From Neovahlkampfia damariscottae (Eukaryota; Heterolobosea; Selenaionea; Neovahlkampfiida; Neovahlkampfiidae), in NCBI GenBank assembly GCA_016618085.1, contig JABLTG010000096.1, positions 1 to 64,000 of the forward strand: 64,000 nt of DNA, read 5' to 3'. Shown piece by piece: positions 52,523-62,507 of this stretch. Under the pieces are notes generated by a model, which saw only the letters and a program-made list of their open reading frames with translations, did no database searches and was not told the DNA's origin. Made by a program: the position numbers and the translations under genes. Numbering within the stretch: the stretch's first letter is position 1; every line of letters starts with the position of its first letter.

Positions 52523-54331
52523 TTTTCTTCTAATATTAATGTTTTTGTTCGATCTTCACTTGATTTACCAAAAAATTGAATTGCTCCTGGTACTGAATAA
52601 CAATCATGAATCATCCAATCATCTCTATATTTTTTGAATTCTGTAAATGCTTTTCCATCCAATTCAACAAGTGCTTTTTTAATAACAGGTACATCTTTAC
52701 CAGCTTTAAAAGATTAATTTTTTAAATTTTAAAGAATTACATCTTTTTTCAATTGTCATTAATGTTGTTAATGGTAAACCAAATATTTTCCATTGGTCAA
52801 CAGGTTTTGTTAAATTTTTAATACCTGCCATAACACCTGAATAATTTCCATTTGATAAAATTAAACCAGCAGTCATTCCTAAATTATAACAATAATCACA
52901 ATCAAAATTTGTTGGTAAACAACATCTTCCTTCATATCCAAAGAAATGTGTTAAAGCTTGAAATTTTCCTTTATAATTTGGATCATTTTCTAAGGTAATT
53001 CCAACCAATTTTGAGAATAATCTTTCAGTTTCAATTTTTGAAACTTGAACATTTCCATGTGAATCTCTTTCTGCAAATAATTGTTCTCTAATTTCTTCAG
53101 GTAAAAAGTTTAATAGTTTTTTTGAATTTTCAGATAATTCTTTTGAAACTTCTTCAATCAATAAATCAATATCTTTTTTTGAATAATTTTCAAATTTTTT
53201 TTCTGCTAAAATTGTATTTATTTCATCAATCAAAGTATTCATTTCTGGAATGAATCCAACTATACCTTCTGGAATTAAAAATAATCCATAATTCAATCCT
53301 TTTTCAGCTCTTTTAATTATAACATCAGATAAAACATTAACAAGTGTTGTAAGTGAGACATTCTTTTTTCCAACTTCTTCAGAAATGAATGAAATATTTG
53401 GATGTGCTAAAAGTGCAACTTCTAATGTAATATGTGATGCATCTCTACCCATTAATCTAACAAAACTATAATATTTTTTTGTTGATTGATTATCAGTCAA
53501 TAAACTTCCAACTAATTCTGAATATGTTCTTGCAGCAGTATGATGTCCAAATGAAATACCAATACCATTTCCTTTAAGATCACCATCAATTGTTTTTGGA
53601 ATTCCAACTACATTACAATTACATTTGTTTTGTTTGAAATATTCACTTAAAACACATGCATTGGTATTACTATCATCTCCACCAATAATAATCAATCCTT
53701 TAATTTTGGTATTAATCATCTTTGTTTTATCTTTTTACCTGTTAATTCTAATTCATTTGCGTGTTTTAAACATGATTCAAATTGTTCTGGTGTTTTAATT
53801 TTATCTCTTCCTGTTCCTAATAAATCAAAACCTCCTTGATTTCTATAAGGATGAATAATTTCTTCTGTTAATTTAACATAGTTTTTTTTCATCAATCCTT
53901 TTTTGAAAAGAATGAGAATTTGATTTTCTTTTTGATTTACCTATTGGTCCCATTAAGAAACCTAAAACTTCACTTTCTGAATTTTTTGATTTAACAAAAT
54001 CAAATAATCCTGTTACAACATTGTGTCCTCCTGCAGCTGGTCCACCTGAAAAGAAAACACCAATAGTTTGTTTTTTGTATTTTATAGTTTCATCAGATCC
54101 TTCAAATTCAACTGTTTTTGTGCTAAATGTATTGTTAAATTCTTTTTTAATCAGGTCAACTGAAAAATATGTTTGTTAATTTTATCTTTTGTTACGGTCA
54201 TTTGAAACACAAGTAACTTCTTCTCCTTCTTTTGGATGTATTGATGATTTTTGGAAGATTGGTGCAAGTTTTGGTTTATATTCAAGTCTTTCGTTTTGTA
54301 AATCTGAATAATTGTCAGTGCTCTTTAACAT
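52519..54331 (-). CDS. Pyrophosphate-dependent 6-phosphofructokinase (PFP, long type)
   Basis: Five exons join in frame to give about 555 residues. The N-terminal Gly loop reads GVFFSGGPAAGGHN; the donor-site segment is IIIGGDDSNTNA, where Asp replaces the Gly of ATP-dependent enzymes; the catalytic block is PKTIDGDLK; the sugar-phosphate segment is VRLMGRDASHITLE. The third intron removes an apparent restart (MINTKIK), giving ELTGLIIIGG in frame. PFP converts fructose-6-phosphate to the bisphosphate using PPi and is reversible, so it serves glycolysis and gluconeogenesis. Known relatives occur in Naegleria, Entamoeba and plants. Confidence 0.92.
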
Positions 54332-54510
54332 TGTCGGTTAAATTGTTTCGATTTGATTAAATTCAAATGATTCGTCGAAAATTGATCCCAAAAAGGATAA
54401 ATTCTAAATTAGTTGGATGAAAAACTAGTATGTTATTTCATAAAAAATTGTGCTGTTAGATCAAAAATGTGATAAAAAGAAAAATTCGCTTGTGATTGGT
54501 CAAAACTTCA

Positions 54511-55865
54511 ATGATCCGTAGAGGTAAACCAACTAGTCTAAACTACAACAATCTACCACCACCTATCCTTTCCTTATTTGCACCAAAAAAACCACTTGAT
54601 TATTTGCCACCTATTGAAAAAGATAAACTTGAACCTTATAGTTGTTTGTCGGATTATTTAGATAAATTTGAAGAACCAACTGAAGAAGTCAAAGAACATC
54701 CATTGATTGAAACAAGAGTTCAAAAAGAAGACAGACTTATTCGTGAAAAAAAGGAAAAACATTTAAAATCACTTGAAGAAAATTTAAAAAAATGGAACCC
54801 AAATGAAGATGAAAAAATTAAAGGAGACCCAGAAAAAACAATCTTTGTTGCTAGATTGGTATAAAATTTAAAAAAAAAAAAAACTAAAACTATTTTTTTT
54901 CAAGAGTTATGAAATGACTGAAGAAGAATTAAAAAGAGAATTCGAAACTTATGGTGTAATTACATCAATTAGACTAGTTAAAGATTTAAATGATAAACCA
55001 AGAGGTTATGCTTTTATCACATTTTCAGAAACTTTTGAAGCAAAAAGTAACTTTTTTTTTTTTTTTTTAACATTTTAAATAAAAAGAGGCTCTTAGACAT
55101 GATGGAAAAAAACTTGATGGATTTCCTATTATTGTTGAATTAGAAAAAGGAAGAGTAGAAGAAAATTGGAAACCAAAAAGATTAGGTGGAGGTAAAGGTC
55201 AATTTAGAAAACCACTACCAAAATATAAACACATTAAAGTTCTTTTGCCAACAAGAAATCTGGGAGGTAGAGGTAGAAGTGGTAGAGGTGGATTTAGAGG
55301 TGGATTTAGAGGTGGATTTAGAGGAGGTTATGGAGGTGGAAGACGCGATTTTCATGACAGAGATGGAGGTCCAAGAAGAGACTACCATAATAGAGATTAT
55401 GACAGAGGTCCAAGAAGAGATTTCGATGACAAAAGAAGAGATGATAGATTTAATAGAAATGATAGAGACGAAGGAAGATTTCAAAAAAGAGATTCTGGTC
55501 CAAGAGATTTTGATAAGTATAAAAGTTTCAATAAACCAAATTATGATGATAGAAATAAAAATACTGGAAATGAACATGATGATAGAAGATTCAACAGAGG
55601 AGGTGGATTCAATAGAGATGAAAAAAAAAGTTTCGGAGGTAGTAATTATGATAGAGATGAAAAAAAAAGTTTAGGAGGTGGTAATTATGATAGAGATGAA
55701 AAAAGAAAATATGGTGGTAGTAATTATGATAGAGATGAAAAGAAAAATTACTCACGTGATGATGATCATAAAAGAAAAAGATATGACGATAGAGATGAAA
55801 AAAGATTTGAAGATAGAGATTACAGAAGATATGATGATAAAAGAGTAAAAAGAGAATATAATTAA
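54511..55865 (+). CDS. SNRNP70: U1 snRNP 70 kDa protein
   Basis: Three exons join across two T-rich introns of about 45 bases. The N-terminal U1-70K segment (APKKPLDYLPPIEK) precedes the RRM, whose RNP2 TIFVARLSYEMTEEELK spans intron 1 and whose RNP1 is RGYAFITF. After VELEKGR and WKPKRLGGGKG come an RGG tract (GGFRGGFRGGFRGGYGGG) and a long Arg/Asp tail with five copies of a YDRDEKK-type unit. The protein binds U1 stem-loop I and defines 5' splice sites, fitting a genome with many introns. ATTGG lies 12 bases before the ATG. Confidence 0.95.
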
Positions 55866-55909
55866 GAAATCAAATTAACAATCAATTTGTATGAAAAATG
55901 AAACTTTTT

Positions 55910-56437
55910 TTATTTGAAAATGTCCATAAACAACATGAAAAATGCACTTGGTATAGATACAAGAAATGGTAATAATATCAAATATCTTCTGTGTTTTAAT
56001 TCGTCATCATTGAGCTCACGATAACCTTGTCCTTCATATTCTAATCTTTCTTCGACACATGAATATTCACCTCCTCTTAATAATGAATATTCTATTGTTT
56101 TTATTTTATCTTGAGTTGTTATTTTCTTAAATTTTTTCATTTCTTCTGAAATGGCTAATTCATACATTTCTTTTTGTTTTTTGGATAAAGATGTGAATTC
56201 ATCTTCAACTGTAATATCATTATTTTTTTGATTTATGTTTAAATCATTTTTTCCTTCCATTTTTACAAGATCCATATTCTCTTGTTCTTCATTTTTTTCT
56301 TTAGTTTCTAATTTCACTTTTGATTGTAATTTCTCTTTTTTTTGTTGGTTTAGTTGTAGATTATGTTTATTCAGGTTGATATGAAAAGTATTTTTTTTTG
56401 TTTTTTGAAATTGTTTTGACACTAATCTCTTCAACAT
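55910..56437 (-). CDS. Unrecognised, probably mitochondrial inner-membrane protein
   Basis: Intronless, 175 residues. A basic, Gln/Asn-rich N-terminus (MLKRLVSKQFQKTKKNTFH) resembles a presequence. A charged helical middle is followed by CVEERLEYEGQGYRELNDDE and one hydrophobic span near the end (YLILLPFLVSIPSAFFMLFM). Single C-terminal span plus presequence fits a small respiratory-chain or import accessory protein, but no family is recognised. ATTGG lies ~20 bases before the ATG. Confidence 0.5.
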   Translation of the reverse strand: MLKRLVSKQFQKTKKNTFHINLNKHNLQLNQQKKEKLQSKVKLETKEKNEEQENMDLVKMEGKNDLNINQKNNDITVEDEFTSLSKKQKEMYELAISEEMKKFKKITTQDKIKTIEYSLLRGGEYSCVEERLEYEGQGYRELNDDELKHRRYLILLPFLVSIPSAFFMLFMDIFK

Positions 56438-56471
56438 TTTTTAAAAGAAAGATAATAATTGGACAATTTTT

Positions 56472-56880
56472 TTATTCTTTTAATTCGGTTCCTCCATAAA
56501 AACTTTCAAAAGGAACAATTCTACTTGAGAAATATTTACAAATCCAATCCTTCCAAATATTAAAAGTAACTTCTTCATTCAATTTTAATTCCATAACTTC
56601 CTGATCATCTTCTTTCAAATTAAAAATATCAATAAAGTCATCACAAAATCCGTCTGTTTTTTAATTTTGGTTTTTATTTACCTCGGTCTTCAATGGTCCA
56701 TGATTCTCTGCCTGTTTCACAATATTTATTATAGAGGAAATGAAGATAATTAATGTCTTCTAATGTTTTTTGTCGTTGGAAATTTGTTTGATTCAACCAT
56801 TTTCTACGTTCTTCATTTCTTGCAAAATTGACATCATTTAAATCATCAGATTCGTCACCTGAATTGCTTGCGTTTCCCAT
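56472..56880 (-). CDS. Unrecognised protein with N-myristoylation-type start
   Basis: Two exons join across a 28-base intron to give about 127 residues. The start MGNASNSGDESDD has Gly2 and Ser6, the context for N-myristoylation. The remainder is helical with Trp- and Tyr-rich segments (RRKWLNQTNF; NYLHFLYNKYCETGRESWTI; FNIWKDWICKYFSSRIVPFE). It might be a membrane-anchored adaptor. I do not recognise a family. Confidence 0.5.
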
Positions 56881-57037
56881 TTGTTTTTTGTATTCAACCA
56901 ATGATTTCTCTCCTTCTGTTTGATCTTTTCAAAAGGAAAATACAAACAAAAAATGAATTTTTTGTGCAATTTATTTCATAAATTGTTCTTTCAGTTTTCG
57001 TCCAATAAAACGAATTTCGGTTAAAAAAAAAAAAGAG

Positions 57038-58011
57038 ATGGGTCAAGCATTCGAATCCGAATCCAGCACAACAGAAGATGATTTTTATGACTTTAAAATA
57101 AAATACGAATCTTTATTATATGGTCCTATAGGATTACAATTCATCAAATTCTTAGGTATCACTTTTTAATAAATTTAACATTTTCTAAGATGAAGATCAT
57201 GCTTTGACACTCACCGCTTTAGGAACATTTCAAACTTGGAATATTAAAACCAAAAAATGTATCAAAAAATATGGTGAACTTAGACACTACACAGATCTTG
57301 TTGTCAATAAAAAAGACAACACTTTATTATCGTTCCATGCTGTTGTTCACAAAATTCATAAAGATAAACCACGTATTACAAACTTTTCAACATTATGGAA
57401 AAATGTCATTCAATCAGATGAAAAAACTCACGTTGCATTTCATTCAATTGTTTGGGATTGGAAAGAAGGAAAAACTATTGGTGAAGAAACATTGTTTGAT
57501 GGATATCATTCAATATTTTTCTGGGATGATAGAATTATAGGTCAAAGAGGTGTACATAACTTCCAAGTTATAGAAATTGAATCAGGACTTGAAATTGTCA
57601 AAAATGAAATTGAACATAATTTTGATAGTTTTATAAAACTTACGACCTGTGGTGATTATTTAGTTGGTAATTTAGAAAATTCTGATACTATTCTTGTGTG
57701 GGATAAAAGTTTTAAACTTGTTTATGAATGGCGTGCTGATTATGATGTTTCAGATATAATTGGCTTGTCTCATAATTATATTTTGTTAGGTTGCTTCCAT
57801 AAAATTTGGGTAATGGATATGTATTCCGGAAAAAGTAAAATTATAGGTGAACATGGTACCAATATAACTTGTTTTGCGATTAATGATGACACTTTGTTGT
57901 CAGGTATTGTTTTTTCATTTTAAAACTTTTTCAGGTGACGAATATGGAAACATCAAAGTTTGGGAAATTTCAAAAGTGATTGAATTGTTTGCTACAGAAT
58001 ATTTGGAATAA
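57038..58011 (+). CDS. WD40-repeat protein with N-myristoylation-type start
   Basis: Three exons join across two ~31–35-base introns to give about 300 residues. The start MGQAFESESS has a myristoylation context. Repeated strands with WD-type ends (GTFQTWNIKTKKC; HSIVWDWKEGKTIG; SDTILVWDKSFKLVYEW; KIWVMDMYSGKSKI; DEYGNIKVWEIS) indicate a single propeller. The last blade depends on the final splice. A peripheral-membrane scaffold is inferred. A CCAAT box is 36 bases before the ATG. Confidence 0.68.
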
Positions 58012-58123
58012 AAATAATTTTCCACCTTTTTTTTCCACCAATCAAATTACGTTCGCCTCACCAAACGAAAATTTTGATAAATTAGTACAGTTCTAAAAAT
58101 AATTGAACAAATCAAAAGACACC

Positions 58124-60497
58124 ATGCAAACAAGTGCAAAGCGCAAGTTGAGTCAAATTTCTTCTCAAGGAAGCATCAAGAAACTTAAGAATGGCACTGC
58201 CAAAGAGGATGCAGATGGTTTTGAAGCAGAGTTCAACTTTTCGTCTCAAGAAATTACCGAAGACCTATCTCAACTTTCCGAACTAAATAATTCGCAAAAA
58301 CACATTTCAGCTCAAATGCTTGATGACTCAGAAGTAGAAAGACTTGTCAAAGAAGAACTAAAGAAAATTAATGACGACCAAGAAAAACTTTCAAAAGAAA
58401 ACAAAGAACTTTACAACCACTTTAATGACCTACAAGCCATTGCTTCAGAATACTCATTGAACTTTAAAGCACCAGAAATTGTAGTAGTTGGCATGCAATC
58501 CGACGGAAAAAGTAGTTTCGTTGAAGGTAAATTTTGAAAAAGAAAAAATTAATCAAACTACTTGTAGCGTTGCTTGGATTTCAATTCAACACCGTAGAAA
58601 CAGAAATTGGTACAAGAAGACCATTGATTTTACGTATTTTTTTTTCGTTTTTTTAATTTAAAATTTAGAAATGATTAATGACAAAAATCAAAATTCACCA
58701 TTATGCTATCTTTATAGAGAAGATTTATCTGGAATAGAAGAAAATCCAACAAAAGTTTCTGATATTGAAGGAGAAATAAAAAAAAGAACAATTGCTCTTT
58801 GCGGAAAATCAAAAGTTTCATCAAGACCTATTATATTAAGAGTTAAATACAAATACTGTTCAAACTTAACAATTTATGATACACCTGGATTTCGTAAAGG
58901 TGGAAATGATGAAGTTGGTGACAGAATTCAAAGAATGGTGATGAATTTAATCAAACATAAACATAGATTAATTGTATGTCTTGAACAATCTACTGTAGAA
59001 TGGTGCAATACACAAGTTAGACCAATTATTGCTCAAGTTGATCCAAAACATGAAAGAACTATTTTTGTTACAACCAAATTTAATAATAGATTAAATCAAT
59101 TCAAAGATAAAAATGATGCTGATAAGTTTATGCAAGCAAATGGAATGCCAACTTATTTTCTTTCATTGCCAAGTGGTCCTTTAGCCAGAAACCTTTCTGA
59201 TGAAGATTTTAAAACAAAAATTGAAGAAGTTTTTCTTTCAGATTTTCGATTACTTTGTAAATTAAATATTGAACAAGAAAACAAAGATAAATATGGATTT
59301 TATGATGTAAAGAATCATTTGGAGAAAGTTTTAAATTTCAAATATAAAGAAAATATCAATTTGATTTTGGAAAAATTAAAAAGTAGCACAAATGAAGCTA
59401 AATTGAGAGTGGCTCACATTGATCAAGAATTAAAAAATTCAGGAAATGAAGATGTAAATGAATCATCAATTAAATATACAACTAATTACTGTAACCTTGT
59501 TGCAACAGCTTTAACTGGTACAACACTTTTTGATGCACTTTCAAATGGATTTACTTTAGAAGAAGAAAAAAAAGCAAGTGGAATTTCAGATTGGAAAAAC
59601 TTTAAAGGTGCAATTCCAATCAGAAATGAAAAATATAAATTGTATGGAGGTTCTCAAATTGAAAGATTATTGAATGAATTTGAAATTGTTGCTCATTCAC
59701 AGGAATTTCCTCCAACTTCTAATGATGAAGTTGCCGTTACAATTGGACTCTCTTCATTACATTCTACACCAGATTATGATCGTGGTGCTTCTGATCTTGC
59801 TCAAAAAAAATGCAACGCAATTTTTACTCCTCTCATTGATACACTTTTATCAAGAAGTAAATTCATCATGACATCAGTATTTAAATTAGTGGCTGACCAT
59901 TGCACAAAAGAAAATCCAAATTCATCTTGTTCAAAGTTTTTTGATGAATTGAGAAACATTTCAGAAAAATTCATTGGCCAAGTATTAAAAGAAGTTAGAC
60001 TTCGTGCGTTTGAAGAATTTGATACATTCACTAAAATTATGGATTGGGATGTGATTCAATCTTCACAACAAAATTTGAATTACGACCTTTTGAATCCATC
60101 TCCAGAAGACACAGAAAAAAGAGTTAAAGAATTGACAAGTGAAAGTGGATCAAAAGTTGAAACATTTTCAAGCAGAAGTCGTGATTTGGATGATGAAAAA
60201 TGTAATCAAATCAAAATAGTTGCAGCAAAATTATTTGCAGGTGTTAGATTACTATTTGTGAAATACATACGTGCAAAATATAATGCCTTCTTTTTAAGTC
60301 CAATATTCACCAAATTAGATGGTTTTATTAAACAATATTTCAAAACTCTCTCAGATGATGATCTCAGAGAATTACTTGGAAATGATGCAAAAAATTTGAA
60401 AAAAGAAAAAGAAATTTCCATTGCCAAAATTGAAAAATTGAGAATTCAAATTGTAAAATTTGAAATTTTATCAAAAAATTTAGTCGTAAAAGAATAA
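58124..60497 (+). CDS. Dynamin-superfamily GTPase, ARC5/DRP5-like
   Basis: Three exons join in frame. A ~100-residue polar, coiled N-terminus precedes the GTPase: P-loop VVVGMQSDGKSSFVEALLGF (across intron 1), then FNTVETEIGTRRPLIL (switch I, with the TRRP of the family), SNLTIYDTPGF (switch II) and TTKFNNR where other dynamins have TKxD. The C-terminal half is helical stalk and effector region; no PH or Pro-rich domain is seen. The text around TRRP and PLCYLYRED resembles ARC5/DRP5-type proteins of plants and amoebae, which act in organelle or cell division. A CCAAT box lies 82 bases upstream. Confidence 0.83.
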
Positions 60498-60649
60498 AAT
60501 AATTATTTCATCTTCAAACTTGTAGTTTGTTTGTCCATGTGATAAACACAACCATACTTTTCTTTTGAGTTTAATTTTCTTTGTCAAAAGAGTTTGTTTT
60601 GTTGAAAATTCAAGAGAAAACGAATTAATTTCCATTTATTTAGGTTTGT

Positions 60650-61660
60650 TCAAAATATTCTTTTTTTTTTAAATACAAAAAGGACGTTGAAAAAATCATC
60701 AACTTGTAAAATTTTTTCTCTCACACTAATTTCATTCTTTTTTGAATTCAAATTTATTTTATGAAAATCATCCAAATTAGATTTTAAATAACCACCATGT
60801 ATAATCATTTCATTTTCTTCATTTAAAGTTGCTGCATGCCAATATCTTGGAGTTGGTAAACCCCCATAAGTATCAAGTAGTCTCCATGTATTCATTGAGA
60901 TATCATATTGAAATAATCTATTCGAAACTTGACCATAATTTCCTCCAAACAAATAAATTGAATTTCCATTTACCACCAAAGAATGAGCTGATTTTGGTCT
61001 TGGTGGAGTTCCAGATGCTTTTATTTGATGCCATTGATTATTTATTTTATTGAATTTCCAAAAATCTCCGAATCTCTTTTTGTCATTTCGACCTCCAAAT
61101 AAGTATAAAAATTCATCTTTAGAAACCATTGCACTGTATCTTCTACATTCAGGTTTTTTATTGCTATTGATTTTTAATTCTTTCCATTTATTGTTTTTAA
61201 GAGCCCATAAATCATTAAAATGTCTTTTTCCATTCATATAATGATTTCCTCCAAAGATGTAAATTGTGTTATTTTTTTCGTCAACAGAACCACAGTGGTA
61301 TCTTCTTGTACATGGTATTTGGTCACTATTTGAAAAATCTAATTGAGTCCATTCATGTGTATCTAAATTGAAGCATGAAGTTTCGTTTGAATCAACTGTA
61401 TCATAATCACCACCAAAAAGGTAGACTAAGTTTTTGAGTTTTAATGTTACATGGCATCTTCTAGAAAATGGTGAATTTTTTGCGTCTAGGAGAATTAATT
61501 TGTCTTGTTTTAAATTATATTCGACAATTATTTTTGAAAAGATGTATTCGTGTTGCTCTTCACCAAAGAACAGGAAAAGACTATCATTATGTGCAATCAT
61601 TGTATGGCATGAGCGAGGTATTGATTGTTTCAACTGTTTCCACTCCAAAACGTCTTTCAT
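60650..61660 (-). CDS. Kelch-repeat beta-propeller protein
   Basis: Intronless, 336 residues, built of about six kelch blades with the GG plus spaced Tyr/Trp pattern: VYLFGGDYDTVD, IYIFGGNHYMNG, LYLFGGRNDKKRF, IYLFGGNYGQVS and MIIHGGYLKS, with W in EWTQL, KWKEL, QWHQI and TWRLL. No BTB or F-box is attached, so it may be an adaptor on its own or a cytoskeletal binding protein. ATTGG/CCAAT boxes at 61717 and 61737 are shared with the divergent gene at 61821. Confidence 0.85.
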   Translation of the reverse strand: MKDVLEWKQLKQSIPRSCHTMIAHNDSLFLFFGEEQHEYIFSKIIVEYNLKQDKLILLDAKNSPFSRRCHVTLKLKNLVYLFGGDYDTVDSNETSCFNLDTHEWTQLDFSNSDQIPCTRRYHCGSVDEKNNTIYIFGGNHYMNGKRHFNDLWALKNNKWKELKINSNKKPECRRYSAMVSKDEFLYLFGGRNDKKRFGDFWKFNKINNQWHQIKASGTPPRPKSAHSLVVNGNSIYLFGGNYGQVSNRLFQYDISMNTWRLLDTYGGLPTPRYWHAATLNEENEMIIHGGYLKSNLDDFHKINLNSKKNEISVREKILQVDDFFNVLFVFKKKRIF

Positions 61661-61820
61661 TCTAACTTTTTCTCAAATTGGAAAAATTGATTTCATTTGA
61701 TGATTAATATAGCCAAATTGGGATTTTTTTTCTAATCCAATTTGCTCCAGTTTAAAGTGCAGAAACTAAGCTACCTGAATTCTATTTAATAAAAATCTTT
61801 TCCTTCTAAATCATTCACCA

Positions 61821-62222
61821 ATGAAATTGCTCGTTTTTGTTGTAGTGTTAATTGTTTCACTTTCAACCGCAAAGCCTGTTTCAGAAGAAAATATAAACCG
61901 ACATCAACTTAGATTCTACTTAACTAAAGATTGTAGTGGAAACTATATCCATTGCCCTCCAGGTTGCTGCAGTATTCCTGGAGCTCTGTATGGCGGAAAA
62001 AAAACTGAAAGTGTAAAAGCGACTATCGATTTCACAGCTATAAAAGTAACACGCTATGAAGCACCAAATTGTAGTGGAAGCTCTGAAAGTTTCTTGTGGA
62101 AAGTTAACACATGCACTCGCAGTCCAACTAGGCACCCTTTGTTGACATTCAGAGGACAAACGTTTTGGGGAGGTTTTGTTGCATATTTTGGACATGGTAA
62201 CACTGAAGCAAGATCAAAATAA
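61821..62222 (+). CDS. Small secreted cysteine-containing protein
   Basis: Intronless, 133 residues. A classic signal peptide (MKLLVFVVVLIVSLSTA) precedes a ~116-residue mature chain with seven Cys, including CSGNYIHCPPGCCSIPG. Two similar halves are visible: FYLTKDCSGNY and ITKVTRYEAPNCSGS-type text, suggesting an internal repeat. The end is Gly/Phe-rich (GQTFWGGFVAYFGHG). This could be an extracellular or vacuolar effector, cyst-wall or lectin-like protein; no family is recognised. The upstream spacer carries a CCAAT box at 61737–61741. Confidence 0.6.
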   Translation: MKLLVFVVVLIVSLSTAKPVSEENINRHQLRFYLTKDCSGNYIHCPPGCCSIPGALYGGKKTESVKATIDFTAIKVTRYEAPNCSGSSESFLWKVNTCTRSPTRHPLLTFRGQTFWGGFVAYFGHGNTEARSK

Positions 62223-62310
62223 AAAAAAGAAAAGATTTTGAAGTCACATTTTGCACTATTTTAACTACTGTAACTTTTTCAAATCAGTCTCCAAAATCTT
62301 TCAAAAAAAG

Positions 62311-62381
62311 TGCGCCGACCGGGAATCGAACCCGGGCCATCAGCTTGGAAGGCTAACATCCTGCCACTAGACTATCGGCGC
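62311..62381 (-). tRNA. tRNA-Gly (TCC)
   Basis: A 71-base cloverleaf without intron: acceptor GCGCCGA/TCGGCGC, D arm GTCT…GGAT, anticodon loop CTTCCAA (anticodon TCC), T arm CCGGG TTCGATT CCCGG and discriminator A. Internal promoter boxes are intact. Confidence 0.95.
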
Positions 62382-62507
62382 TTTACTTGTATGTACTTGT
62401 TGAATTTAGTTATTTTTATCTCATCAGAGCTTTTGAGTCTCAAAGATTCGAGTAAATTTGGTTATTGGAAGTTGTGATTGGACAACTGGCCACATTCAGA
62501 AACAAAA

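Noticed and set aside
53713-53738. Start of PPi-PFK at the Met of MINTKIK
   Set aside because: Those codons lie in an intron; removing it gives ELTGLIIIGG in frame with the upstream Gly-loop exon.
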